Part shown: piece by piece, positions 48,951 to 62,034 of the stretch | How the letters are laid out: each line of letters begins with the position of its first letter | How positions within the stretch are numbered: the stretch's first letter is position 1 | Source of the DNA: Ptiloglossa arizonensis | Lineage: Eukaryota; Arthropoda; Insecta; Hymenoptera; Colletidae | Length of the DNA stretch: 64,000 nt | Direction of reading: 5' to 3' | Assembly (NCBI RefSeq): GCF_051014685.1 | Contig: NW_027478397.1 | Span: forward strand, 1,302,001-1,366,000 | Notes under the pieces: model-generated | Seen by the model: the letters and a program-made list of their open reading frames with translations, nothing else | Database searches by the model: none | What the model was told of the DNA's origin: nothing | Program-made: the position numbers and the translations under genes

Positions 48951-50001
48951 TTTGCCCTAGGCCATAGTAGTTATTGGATTCGAGTTTCAGACTTGCGAAA
49001 ATTTTGATGGTTTCTCAACCATTCCTTATTTTCACACTTCCATATCTCGCGAACCGATTGACGAACTCGAGAATTTCCTATTGCATCTGAAAGCAGAAAC
49101 TCGCCCGTTTACAAAGGTGTGTGTACTTTTCTCCTAGGCCATTCCAGTTGTTGGTTTCGAGTATCAGACCAGCGAAAATTTTGATGGTTTCTCAAGCATG
49201 GCTTAACTTCAAACTCCCATATCTCGCGAACGGATTGACGAATCCGAGAAATACCTATTGGATCTGAAAGTAGAAACTCGCCCGATTACAATGGTATGTG
49301 TACTTTTCCCCTAGGCCATTCCAGTTATTGGTTTCGAGTATCAGACTTGCGAAAGTTTTGATGATATCTAAACCATTCCTTAACTTCAAACTCCCATATC
49401 TCGCGAACGCATTGACGAACTCGTGAAATTCCTGTTGTATCTGAAAGTAGAAACTCGCCCGATTACAATGGTATGTGTGTTTTTCCCCTAGGCATTTGCA
49501 GTTATTGGTTTCGAGTATCAGACTTGCGAAAATTGTGATGGCTTCTCAACCATTCCTTAACTTCAAACTCCCATATCTCGCGAACGGATTGACGAACTCG
49601 AGAAATTCCTGTTGCATCAGAAAGTAGAAACTCGTCCGATTACAACGGTATGTGTATTTTTGCCCTAGGCCATTGTAGTTATTGGATTCGAGTATCAGAC
49701 TTGCGAAAATTTTGATGAGTTCTCAACCATTCCTTAACTTCAAACTCCCATATCTCGCGAACGGATTGACGAACTCGAGAAATTCCTGTTGCATCTGAAA
49801 GTAGAAACTCGCCCTATTACAAAGGTATGTGTATTTTTGCCCTAGTCCATTGTAGTTATTGGATTCGAGTATCAGACTTGCGAAAATTTTGATGGTTTCT
49901 CAACCATTCCTTATTTTCACACTTCCATATCTCGCGAACGGATTGACGAACTCGAGAATTTCCTATTGCATCTGAAAGCAGAAACTCGCCCGACTACAAA
50001 G
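47293..50001 (+). repeat. Satellite monomers, mixed short blocks
   Basis: Monomers with CCCCTGGGCC, CGACAATTGTG, GGAAGAAGAAACTCC and TTATTTTCACAC are joined in varying order. It includes the right half of the 20-monomer-spaced pair. No gene or insertion is seen. Confidence 0.7.
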
Positions 50002-51154
50002 GTGTGTGTACTTTTCCCCTAGGCCATTCCAGTTGTTGGTTTCGAGTATCAGACCAGCGAAAATTTTGATGGTTTCTCAACCATTCCTTAACTTCAAACT
50101 CCCATATCTCGCGAACGGATTGACGATCTCGAGAATTTCCTATTGCTTCTGAAAGCAGAAATTCGCCCGATTACAACGGTATGTGAATTTTTCCCGTAGG
50201 CCATTGTAGTTATTGGTTTCGAGTATCAGACTTGCGAAAATTTTGATGGTTTCTCAACCATTCCTTAACTTCCAACTCCCATATCTCGCGAACGGATTGA
50301 CGATCTCGAGAATTTCCTATTGCTTCTGAAAGCAGAAACTCGCCCGATTGCAACGGTATGTGTATTTTTCCCCTGGGCCATAGTAGTTATTGATTTCGAG
50401 TATCAGACTTGCGAAAATTTTGATGGTTTCTCAACCATTCCTTAACTTCAAACTCCCATATCTCGCGAACGGATTGACGAACTCGAGAAATTCCTGTTGC
50501 ATGTGAAAGTAGAAAGTCACCCGATTACAACGGTTTGTGTATTTTTCCCCTAGGCCTTTGTAGTTATTGGTTTCGAGTATCAGACTTGCGAAAATTTTGA
50601 TGGTTTCTCAACCATTCCTTATTTTCACACTTCCATATCTCGCGAACGGATTGACGAACTCGAGAATTTCCTATTGCATCTGAGAGCAGAAAATCGCCCG
50701 ATTACAACGGTGTGTGTACTTTTCCCCTAGGCCATTCCAGTTGTTGGTTTCGAGTATCAGACTTGCGAAAATTTTGATGGTTTCTCAACCATTCCTTATT
50801 TTCACACTTCCATATCTCGCGAACGGATTGACGAACTCGAGAATTTCCTATTGCATCTGAGAGCAGAAAATCGCCCGATTACAACGGTGTGTGTGCTTTT
50901 CCCCTAGGCCATTCCAGTTGTTGGTTTCGAGTATCAGACCAGCGAAAATTTTGATGGTTTCTCAAGCATGCCTTAAATTCAAACTTCCATATCTCGTGAA
51001 CGCATTGACGAACTCGAGAAATTCCTGTTGCATGTGAAAGTAGAATCTCGCCCGATTACAATGGTATGTGTATTTTTCCCCTAGGCATTTGTAGTTATTG
51101 GTTTCGAGTATCAGACTTGCGAAAATTTTGATGGTTTCTCAACCATTCCTTAAC
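50002..51154 (+). repeat. Block also present at 62,035-63,187
   Basis: About 6.5 monomers are nearly identical to 62,035-63,187 at an offset of about 12,033 bases (68 monomers less 3 bases). Marks are AGAAATTCGCCCG, GTGAATTTTTCCCGTAGG, CGGTTTGTGTATTTTTC and GAGAGCAGAAAATCGCC twice. Differences include CGTGAACGC here against CGCGAACGC there. Confidence 0.85.
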
Positions 51155-54093
51155 TTCAAACTCCGATACCTCGCGAACGGATTGGCGAACTCGAGAAGTT
51201 CCTGTCGCCTCTGAAAGTAGATACTTGCCCGATTACAATGGTGTGTGTACTTTTCCCCTAGGTCATTCCGGTTATTCGTTTCTAGCATCAGACTTGCGAA
51301 AATTTTGATGGTTTCTCAACCGTTCCTTAACTTCAAACTCCCGTATCTCGCGAACGGATTGACGATCTCGAGAATTTCCTATTGCATCTGAAAGCAGAAA
51401 CTCGCCCGATTACAACGGTATGTGTATTTTTCCCCTGGGCCATAGTAGTTATTGATTTCGAGTATCAGACTTGCGAAAATTTAGATGGTTTCTCAACCAT
51501 TCCTTAACTTCAAACTCCCATATCTCGCGAACGGATTGACGAACTCGAGAAATTCCTGTTGCATCTGAAAGTAGAAACTCGCCCGATTGCAATGGTGTGT
51601 GTACTTTTCCCCTAGGCCATTCCAGTTATTGGTTTCGAGTATCAGACCAGCGAAAATTTTGATGATTTCTCAACCATTCCTTAACTTCAAATTCCCATAT
51701 CCCGCGAACAGATTGACGAACTAGAAAAATTCCTGTTGCATGTGAAAGTAGAAAGTCACCCGATTACAACGGTATGTGTATTTTTCCCCTAGGCCTTTGT
51801 AGTTATTGGTTTCGAGTATCAGACCAGCGAAAATTTTGATGATTTCTCAACCATTCCTTAACTTCAAATTCCCATATCCCGCGAACGGATTGACGAACTC
51901 GAGAAATTCCTGTTGCATGTGAAAGTAGAAAGTCACCCGATTACAAAGGTATGTGTATTTTTCCCCTAGGCCTTTGTATTTATTGGTTTCGAGTATCAGA
52001 CTTGCGAAAATTTTGATGGTTTCTCAACCATTCCTTATTTTCACACTTCCATATCTCGCGAACGGATTGACGAACTCGAGAATTTCCTATTGCATCTGAG
52101 AGCAGAAAATCGCCCGATTACAACGGTGTGTGTACTTTTCCCCTAGGCCATTCCAGTTGTTGGTTTCGAGTATCAGACCAGCGAAAGTTTTGATGGTTCC
52201 TCAAGCATGCCTTAAATTCAAACTTCCATATCTCGCGAACGGATTAACGAACTCGAGAATTTCCTATTGCATCTGAAAGCAGAAACTCGCCCGATTACAA
52301 CGGTATGTGTATTTTTGCCCTAGGCCATAGTAGTTATTGGATTCGAGTTTCAGACTTGCGAAAATTTTGATGATTTCTCAACCATTCCTTAACTTCAAAC
52401 TGCCATATCTCGCGTACGCATTGACGAACTCGAGAACTTCCTGTTGCATGTGAAAGTAGAATCTCGCCCGATTACAATGGTATGTGTATTTTTCCCCTAG
52501 GCATTTGTAGTTATTGGTTTCGAGTATCAGACTTGCGAAAATTTTGATGGTTTCTCAACCATTCCTTAACTTCAAACTCCCATATCTCGCGAACGGATTG
52601 ACGAACTCGAGAAACTCCTGTTGCATCTGAAAGCAGAAACTCGCGCGATTACAACGGTGTGGGTACTTTTCCCCTAGGCCATTCCAGTTGTTGGTTTCGA
52701 GTATCAGACCAGCGAAAATTTTGATGGTTACTCAAGCATGCCTTAAATTCAAACTTCCATATCTCGCGAACGGATTGACGAACTCGAGAATTTCCCATTG
52801 CATCTGAAAGCAGAAACTCGCCCGATTACAACGGTATGTGTATTTTTGCCCTAGGCCATAGTAGTTATTGGATTCGAGTTTCAGACTTGCGAAAATTTTG
52901 ATGATTTCTCAACCATTCCTTAACTTCAAACTGCCATATCTCGCGTACGCATTGACGAACTCGAGAAATTGCTGTTGCATGTGAAAGTAGAATCTCGCCC
53001 GATTACAATGGTATGTGTATTTTTCCCCTAGGCCATGCCAGTTATTGGTTTCGAGTATCAGACCAGCGAAAATTTTGATGATTTCTCAACCATTCCTTAA
53101 CTTCAAATTCCCATATCCCGCGATCGGATTGACGAACTCGAGAAATTCCTGTTGCTTGTGAAAGTAGAAAGTCACCCGATTACAACGGTATGTGTATTTT
53201 TCCCCTAGACCTTTGTAGTTATTGGTTTCGAGTATCAGACTTGCGAAAATTTTGATGGTTTCTCAACCATTCCTTATTTTCACACTTCCATATCTCGCGA
53301 ACGGATTGACGAACTCGAGAATTTCCTATAGCATCTGAGAGCAGAAAATCGCCCGATTACAACGGTGTGTGTACTTTCCCCTAGGCCATTCTAGTTGTTG
53401 GTTTCGAGTATCAGACCAGCGAAAATTTTGATGGTTTCTCAACCATTCCTTAACTTCAAACTCCGATACCTCGCGAACGGATTGGCGAACTCGAGAAATT
53501 CCTGTTGCATTTGAAAGTAGAAACTTGCCTGATTACAATGGTGTGTGTGCTTTTCCCCTAGGCCGTTCCAGTTATTGGTTTCGCGTATCAGACTTGCGAA
53601 AATTTTGATGGTTTCTCAACCATTCCTTAACTTCAAACTCCCATATCTCGTGAACGGATTGACGAGCTCGAGTAATTCCTGTTGCATCTGAAAGTAGAAA
53701 CTCGCTCGATTACAAAGGTATGTGCATTTTTGCCCTAGGTCATGGTAGTTATTGGTTTCGAGTACCAGACTTGCGAAAATTGTGGTGGTTTCTCCACCAT
53801 TCCTTTACTTCAAACTCCCATATCGCGCGAACGGATTGACGAACTCGAGAAATTCCTGTTGCATCTGAAAGTAGAAACTCGCCCGATTACAACGGTGTGT
53901 GTACTTTTCCCCTAGGCCATTCCAGTTGTTGGTTTCGAGTATCAGCCCAGCGAAAATTTTGATGGTTACTCAAGCATGCCTTAAACTCAAACTTCCATAT
54001 CTCGCGAACGGATTGACGAACTCGAGAATTTCCTATTGCATCTGAAAGCAGAAACTCGCCCGATTACAACGGTATGTGTATTTTTGCCCTAGG
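50745..54093 (+). repeat. 28-monomer-spaced segment, copy 1 (3,349 bp)
   Basis: This stretch repeats at 55,699-59,047 at an offset of 4,954 bases (28 monomers less 2), checked at three points (51,002/55,956, 51,601/56,555 and 53,327/58,281). About 19 monomers are almost identical. Marks include CTAGAAAAATTCC, GCGTACGCATTGACG, CCTATAGCATCTGAG, GTGTACTTTCCCC, CGTGAACGG and TTTCTCCACC. Known differences are CGTGAACGC/CGCGAACGC and GGTGTGTGTAC/GGTGAGTGTAC. Confidence 0.9.
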
Positions 54094-54320
54094 CATTTGT
54101 AGTTATTGGTTTCGAGTATCAGACTTGCGAAAATTTTGATGGTTTCTCAACCATTCCTTATTTTCACACTTCCATATCTCGCGAACGGATTGACGAACTC
54201 GAGAATTTCCTATTGCATCTGAGAGCAGAAAATCGCCCGATTACAACGGTGTGTGTGCTTTTCCCCTAGGCCATTCCAGTTGTTGGTTTCGAGTATCAGA
54301 CCAGCGAAAATTTTGATGGT
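52729..54320 (+). repeat. Nine-monomer higher-order repeat, copy 1 (1,592 bp)
   Basis: TTTCCCATTGCATCTG recurs at 52,791 and 54,383, and CTATAGCATCTGAG at an equal offset of 1,592 bases (9 monomers less one). The series runs from the CCATTGC monomer through GCGTACGC, CGCGATCGG, TATAGC, CGATACC, CGTGAACGG and CATATCGCGCG. It overlaps the first copy of the 28-monomer-spaced segment. Confidence 0.9.
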
Positions 54321-55955
54321 TTCTCAAGCATGCCTTAAATTCAAACTTCCATATCTCGCGAACGGATTGACGAACTCGAGAATTTCCCATTGCATCTGAA
54401 AGCAGAAACTCGCCCGATTACAACGGTATGTGTATTTTTGCCCTAGGCCATAGTAGTTATTGGATTCGAGTTTCAGACTTGCGAAAATTTTGATGATTTC
54501 TCAACCATTCCTTAACTTCAAACTGCCATATCTCGCGTACGCATTGACGAACTCGAGAAATTGCTGTTGCATGTGAAAGTAGAATCTCGCCCGATTACAA
54601 TGGTATGTGTATTTTTCCCCTAGGCCATGCCAGTTATTGGTTTCGAGTATCAGACCAGCGAAAATTTTGATGATTTCTCAACCATTCCTTAACTTCAAAT
54701 TCCCATATCCCGCGATCGGATTGACGAACTCGAGAAATTCCTGTTGCTTGTGAAAGTAGAAAGTCACCCGATTACAACGGTATGTGTATTTTTCCCCTAG
54801 ACCTTTGTAGTTATTGGTTTCGAGTATCAGACTTGCGAAAATTTTGATGGTTTCTCAACCATTCCTTATTTTCACACTTCCATATCTCGCGAACGGATTG
54901 ACGAACTCGAGAATTTCCTATAGCATCTGAGAGCAGAAAATCGCCCGATTACAACGGTGTGTGTACTTTCCCCTAGGCCATTCTAGTTGTTGGTTTCGAG
55001 TATCAGACCAGCGAAAATTTTGATGGTTTCTCAACCATTCCTTAACTTCAAACTCCGATACCTCGCGAACGGATTGGCGAACTCGAGAAATTCCTGTTGC
55101 ATTTGAAAGTAGAAACTTGCCTGATTACAATGGTGTGTGTGCTTTTCCCCTAGGCCGTTCCAGTTATTGGTTTCGCGTATCAGACTTGCGAAAATTTTGA
55201 TGGTTTCTCAACCATTCCTTAACTTCAAACTCCCATATCTCGTGAACGGATTGACGAGCTCGAGTAATTCCTGTTGCATCTGAAAGTAGAAACTCGCTCG
55301 ATTACAAAGGTATGTGCATTTTTGCCCTAGGTCATGGTAGTTATTGGTTTCGAGTACCAGACTTGCGAAAATTGTGGTGGTTTCTCCACCATTCCTTTAC
55401 TTCAAACTCCCATATCGCGCGAACGGATTGACGAACTCGAGAAATTCCTGTTGCATCTGAAAGTAGAAACTCGCCCGATTACAACGGTGTGTGTACTTTT
55501 CCCCTAGGCCATTCCAGTTGTTGGTTTCGAGTATCAGCCCAGCGAAAATTTTGATGGTTACTCAAGCATGCCTTAAACTCAAACTTCCATATCTCGCGAA
55601 CGGATTGACGAACTCGAGAATTTCCTATTGCATCTGAAAGCAGAAACTCGCCCGATTACAACGGTATGTGTATTTTTGCCCTAGGCATTTGTAGTTATTG
55701 GTTTCGAGTATCAGACTTGCGAAAATTTTGATGGTTTCTCAACCATTCCTTATTTTCACACTTCCATATCTCGCGAACGGATTGACGAACTCGAGAATTT
55801 CCTATTGCATCTGAGAGCAGAAAATCGCCCGATTACAACGGTGTGTGTGCTTTTCCCCTAGGCCATTCCAGTTGTTGGTTTCGAGTATCAGACCAGCGAA
55901 AATTTTGATGGTTTCTCAAGCATGCCTTAAATTCAAACTTCCATATCTCGCGAAC
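54321..55955 (+). repeat. Nine-monomer higher-order repeat, copy 2
   Basis: This is the tandem second copy. The match continues to GCGAACGCATT (about 55,955), where the first copy continues with GCGAACGGATT. A single-unit equivalent lies at 57,683-59,047 in the downstream large copy, so this tandem step occurred in only one of the two large copies or was lost from the other. Confidence 0.88.
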
Positions 55956-58900
55956 GCATTGACGAACTCGAGAAATTCCTGTTGCATGTGAAAGTAGAAT
56001 CTCGCCCGATTACAATGGTATGTGTATTTTTCCCCTAGGCATTTGTAGTTATTGGTTTCGAGTATCAGACTTGCGAAAATTTTGATGGTTTCTCAACCAT
56101 TCCTTAACTTCAAACTCCGATACCTCGCGAACGGATTGGCGAACTCGAGAAGTTCCTGTCGCCTCTGAAAGTAGATACTTGCCCGATTACAATGGTGTGT
56201 GTACTTTTCCCCTAGGTCATTCCGGTTATTCGTTTCTAGCATCAGACTTGCGAAAATTTTGATGGTTTCTCAACCGTTCCTTAACTTCAAACTCCCGTAT
56301 CTCGCGAACGGATTGACGATCTCGAGAATTTCCTATTGCATCTGAAAGCAGAAACTCGCCCGATTACAACGGTATGTGTATTTTTCCCCTGGGCCATAGT
56401 AGTTATTGATTTCGAGTATCAGACTTGCGAAAATTTAGATGGTTTCTCAACCATTCCTTAACTTCAAACTCCCATATCTCGCGAACGGATTGACGAACTC
56501 GAGAAATTCCTGTTGCATCTGAAAGTAGAAACTCGCCCGATTGCAATGGTGTGTGTACTTTTCCCCTAGGCCATTCCAGTTATTGGTTTCGAGTATCAGA
56601 CCAGCGAAAATTTTGATGATTTCTCAACCATTCCTTAACTTCAAATTCCCATATCCCGCGAACAGATTGACGAACTAGAAAAATTCCTGTTGCATGTGAA
56701 AGTAGAAAGTCACCCGATTACAACGGTATGTGTATTTTTCCCCTAGGCCTTTGTAGTTATTGGTTTCGAGTATCAGACCAGCGAAAATTTTGATGATTTC
56801 TCAACCATTCCTTAACTTCAAATTCCCATATCCCGCGAACGGATTGACGAACTCGAGAAATTCCTGTTGCATGTGAAAGTAGAAAGTCACCCGATTACAA
56901 AGGTATGTGTATTTTTCCCCTAGGCCTTTGTATTTATTGGTTTCGAGTATCAGACTTGCGAAAATTTTGATGGTTTCTCAACCATTCCTTATTTTCACAC
57001 TTCCATATCTCGCGAACGGATTGACGAACTCGAGAATTTCCTATTGCATCTGAGAGCAGAAAATCGCCCGATTACAACGGTGTGTGTACTTTTCCCCTAG
57101 GCCATTCCAGTTGTTGGTTTCGAGTATCAGACCAGCGAAAGTTTTGATGGTTCCTCAAGCATGCCTTAAATTCAAACTTCCATATCTCGCGAACGGATTA
57201 ACGAACTCGAGAATTTCCTATTGCATCTGAAAGCAGAAACTCGCCCGATTACAACGGTATGTGTATTTTTGCCCTAGGCCATAGTAGTTATTGGATTCGA
57301 GTTTCAGACTTGCGAAAATTTTGATGATTTCTCAACCATTCCTTAACTTCAAACTGCCATATCTCGCGTACGCATTGACGAACTCGAGAACTTCCTGTTG
57401 CATGTGAAAGTAGAATCTCGCCCGATTACAATGGTATGTGTATTTTTCCCCTAGGCATTTGTAGTTATTGGTTTCGAGTATCAGACTTGCGAAAATTTTG
57501 ATGGTTTCTCAACCATTCCTTAACTTCAAACTCCCATATCTCGCGAACGGATTGACGAACTCGAGAAACTCCTGTTGCATCTGAAAGCAGAAACTCGCGC
57601 GATTACAACGGTGTGGGTACTTTTCCCCTAGGCCATTCCAGTTGTTGGTTTCGAGTATCAGACCAGCGAAAATTTTGATGGTTACTCAAGCATGCCTTAA
57701 ATTCAAACTTCCATATCTCGCGAACGGATTGACGAACTCGAGAATTTCCCATTGCATCTGAAAGCAGAAACTCGCCCGATTACAACGGTATGTGTATTTT
57801 TGCCCTAGGCCATAGTAGTTATTGGATTCGAGTTTCAGACTTGCGAAAATTTTGATGATTTCTCAACCATTCCTTAACTTCAAACTGCCATATCTCGCGT
57901 ACGCATTGACGAACTCGAGAAATTGCTGTTGCATGTGAAAGTAGAATCTCGCCCGATTACAATGGTATGTGTATTTTTCCCCTAGGCCATGCCAGTTATT
58001 GGTTTCGAGTATCAGACCAGCGAAAATTTTGATGATTTCTCAACCATTCCTTAACTTCAAATTCCCATATCCCGCGATCGGATTGACGAACTCGAGAAAT
58101 TCCTGTTGCTTGTGAAAGTAGAAAGTCACCCGATTACAACGGTATGTGTATTTTTCCCCTAGACCTTTGTAGTTATTGGTTTCGAGTATCAGACTTGCGA
58201 AAATTTTGATGGTTTCTCAACCATTCCTTATTTTCACACTTCCATATCTCGCGAACGGATTGACGAACTCGAGAATTTCCTATAGCATCTGAGAGCAGAA
58301 AATCGCCCGATTACAACGGTGTGTGTACTTTCCCCTAGGCCATTCTAGTTGTTGGTTTCGAGTATCAGACCAGCGAAAATTTTGATGGTTTCTCAACCAT
58401 TCCTTAACTTCAAACTCCGATACCTCGCGAACGGATTGGCGAACTCGAGAAATTCCTGTTGCATTTGAAAGTAGAAACTTGCCTGATTACAATGGTGTGT
58501 GTGCTTTTCCCCTAGGCCGTTCCAGTTATTGGTTTCGCGTATCAGACTTGCGAAAATTTTGATGGTTTCTCAACCATTCCTTAACTTCAAACTCCCATAT
58601 CTCGTGAACGGATTGACGAGCTCGAGTAATTCCTGTTGCATCTGAAAGTAGAAACTCGCTCGATTACAAAGGTATGTGCATTTTTGCCCTAGGTCATGGT
58701 AGTTATTGGTTTCGAGTACCAGACTTGCGAAAATTGTGGTGGTTTCTCCACCATTCCTTTACTTCAAACTCCCATATCGCGCGAACGGATTGACGAACTC
58801 GAGAAATTCCTGTTGCATCTGAAAGTAGAAACTCGCCCGATTACAACGGTGAGTGTACTTTTCCCCTAGGCCATTCCAGTTGTTGGTTTCGAGTATCAGC

Positions 58901-59047
58901 CCAGCGAAAATTTTGATGGTTACTCAAGCATGCCTTAAACTCAAACTTCCATATCTCGCGAACGGATTGACGAACTCGAGAATTTCCTATTGCATCTGAA
59001 AGCAGAAACTCGCCCGATTACAACGGTATGTGTATTTTTGCCCTAGG
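55699..59047 (+). repeat. 28-monomer-spaced segment, copy 2 (3,349 bp)
   Basis: This is the second copy of 50,745-54,093. It starts where GGTTTCGAGTATCAGACTTG enters the shared series and ends at TTTTTGCCCTAGG, after which copy 1 reads CATTTG and this copy reads CCATAG. With copy 1 and the intervening 9-monomer copy, it forms a nested unit. Confidence 0.9.
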
Positions 59048-61158
59048 CCATAGTAGTTATTGGATTCGAGTTTCAGACTTGCGAAAATTTTGATGATTTC
59101 TCAACCATTCCTTATCTTCAAACTGCCATATCTCGCGTACGCATTGACGAACTAGAGAAATTGCTGTTGCATGTGAAAGTAGAATCTCGCCCCATTACAA
59201 TGGTATGTGTATTTTTCCCCTACGCATTTGTAGTTATTGGTTTCGAGTATCAGACTTCCGAAATTTGTGATGGTTTCTCAACCATTCCTTAACTTCAAAC
59301 TCCGATACCTCGCGAACGGATTGGCGAACTCGAGAATTTCCTGTCGCCTCTGAAAGTAGATACTTGCCCGATTACAATGGTGTGTGTACTTTTCCCCTAG
59401 GTCATTCCAGTTATTCGTTTCTAGCATCAGACTTGCGAAAATTTTGATGGCTTCTCAACCATTCCTTAATTCAAACTTTCCATACCTCGCGAACGGATCG
59501 ACGAGCTCGAGAAATTCCTGTTGCATCTGAAAGTAGAAACTCGCCCGATTACAAAGGTATGTGTTGTTTTCCCCTAGACCATTCCAGTTGTTGGTTTCGA
59601 GTATCAGCCCAGCGAAAGTTTTGATGGTTACTCAAGCATGCCTTAAACTCAAACTTCCATATCTCGCGAACGGATTGACGAACTCGAGAATTTCCTATTG
59701 CATCTGAAAGCAGAAACTCGCCCGATTACAACGGTATGTGTATTTTTGCCCTAGGCCATAGTAGTTATCGGTTTCGAGGATCAGACTTGCGAAAATTTTG
59801 ATGGTTTCTCAACCATTCCTTAACTTCAAACTCCGATACCTCGCGAACGGATTGGCGAACTCGAGAAATTCCTGTTGCATTTGAAAGTGGAAACTTGCAC
59901 GATTACAATGGTGTGTGTGCTTTTCCCCTAGGCCGTTCCAGTTATTGGTTTCGCGTATCAGACTTGCGAAAATTTTGATGGTTTCTCAACCATTCCTTAA
60001 CTTCAAACTCCCATATCTCGTGAACGGATTGACGAGCTCGAGTAATTCCTGTTGCATCTGAAAGTAGAAACTCGCTCGATTACAAAGGTATGTGCATTTT
60101 TGCCCTAGGTCATGGTAGTTATTGGTTTCGAGTACCAGACTTGCGAAAATTGTGGTGGTTTCTCCACTATTCCTTTACTTCAAACTCCCATATCGCGCGA
60201 ACGGATTGACGAACTCGAGAAATTCCTGTTGCATCTGAAAGTAGAAACTCGCCCGATTACAACGGTGTGTGTACTTTTCCCCTAGGCCATTCCAGTTGTT
60301 GGTTTCGAGTATCAGCCCAGCGAAAATTTTGATGGTTACTCAAGCATGCCTTAAACTCAAACTTCCATATCTCGCGAACGGATTGACGAACTCGAGAATT
60401 TCCTATTGCATCTGAAAGCAGAAACTCGCCCGATTACAACGGTATGTGTATTTTTGCCCTAGGCCATAGTAGTTATTGGATTCGAGTTTCAGACTTGCGA
60501 AAATTTTGATGATTTCTCAACCATTCCTTATCTTCAAACTGCCATATCTCGCGTACGCATTGACGAACTAGAGAAATTGCTGTTGCATGTGAAAGTAGAA
60601 TCTCGCCCGATTACAATGGTATGTGTATTTTTCCCCTAGGCATTTGTAGTTATTGGTTTCGAGTATCAGACTTCCGAAATTTGTGATGGTTTCTCAACCA
60701 TTCCTTAACTTCAAACTCCGATACCTCGCGAACGGATTGGCGAACTCGAGAATTTCCTGTCGCCTCTGAAAGTAGATACTTGCCCGATTACAATGGTGTG
60801 TGTACTTTTCCCCTAGGTCATTCCAGTTATTCGTTTCTAGCATCAGACTTGCGAAAATTTTGATGGCTTCTCAACCATTCCTTAATTCAAACTTTCCATA
60901 CCTCGCGAACGGATCGACGAGCTCGAGAAATTCCTGTTGCATCTGAAAGTAGAAACTCGCCCGATTACAAAGGTATGTGTTATTTTCCCCTAGACCATTC
61001 CAGTTGTTGGTTTCGAGTATCAGCCCAGCGAAAATTTTGATGGTTACTCAAGCATGCCTTAAACTCAAACTTCCATATCTCGCGAACGGATTGACGAACT
61101 CGAGAATTTCCTATTGCATCTGAAAGCAGAAACTCGCCCGATTACAACGGTATGTGTA
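58364..61158 (+). repeat. Eight-monomer higher-order repeat, two near-tandem copies (1,416 bp)
   Basis: Copies lie at about 58,364-59,742 and 59,780-61,158, offset exactly 1,416 bases. It was checked at CTAGAGAAATTGC (59,152/60,568), CCTTAAACTC (59,641/61,057) and TACTCAAGCATG (58,921/60,337). The unit includes CCTTATCTTCAAACTGCC, CGAAATTTGTGATGG and GAACGGATCGACGAGC monomers. It begins inside the second 28-monomer-spaced copy, so the duplications overlap. Differences include TGAAAGTGG and GTGTTGTTTTCC/GTGTTATTTTCC. Confidence 0.9.
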
Positions 61159-62034
61159 TTTTTCCCCTGGGCCATAGTAGTTATTGATTGCGAGTATCAG
61201 ACTTGCGAAAATTTTGATGGTTTCTCAACCATTCCTTAACTTCAAACTCCCATATCTCGCGAACGGATTGACGAACTCGAGAAATTCCTGTTGCATCTGA
61301 AAGTAGAAACTCGCCCGATTGCAATGGTGTGTGTACTTTTCCCCTAGGCCATTCCAGTTATTGGTTTCGAGTATCAGACCAGCGAAAATTTTGATGATTT
61401 CTCAACCATTCCTTAACTTCAAATTCCCATATCCCGCGAACAGATTGACGAACTAGAGAAATTCCTGTTGCATGTGAAAGCAGAAAGTCACCCGATTACA
61501 ACGGTATGTGTATTATTCCCCTAGGCCTTTGTAGTTATTGGTTTCGAGTATCAGACTTGCGAAAATTTTGATGGTTTCTCAACCATTCCTTAACTTCAAA
61601 CTTCCATATCTCGCGAACGGATTGACGAACTCGAGAATTTCCTATTGCATCTGAGAGCAGAAAATCGCCCGATTACAACGGTGTGTGTACTTTTCCCCTA
61701 GGCCATTCCAGTTGTTGGTTTCGAGTATCAGACTTGCGAAAATTTTGATGGCTTCTCAACCATTCCTTATTTTCACACTTCCATATCTCGCGAACGGATT
61801 GACGAACTCGAGAATTTCCTATTGCATCTGAAAGCAGAAACTCGCGCGATTACAACGGTGTGTGTACTTTTCCCCTAGGCCATTCCAGTTATTGGTTTCG
61901 AGTATCAGACCAGCGAAAATTTTGATGGTTTCTCCACCATTCCTTTACTTCAAACTCCCATATCGCGCGAACGGATTGACGAACTCGAGAAATTCCTGTT
62001 GCATCTGAAAGTAGAAACTCGCCCGATTACAACG
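61159..62034 (+). repeat. Satellite monomers related to 51.4-51.8 and 56.4-56.75 kb
   Basis: The CCCCTGGGCC, CGATTGCAATGG and CATATCCCGCGAACAG series repeats the order seen in both large copies, with private changes (TGATTGCGAG, GTATTATTCC). It is followed by TTATTTTCACAC and CATATCGCGCG monomers. Confidence 0.75.
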
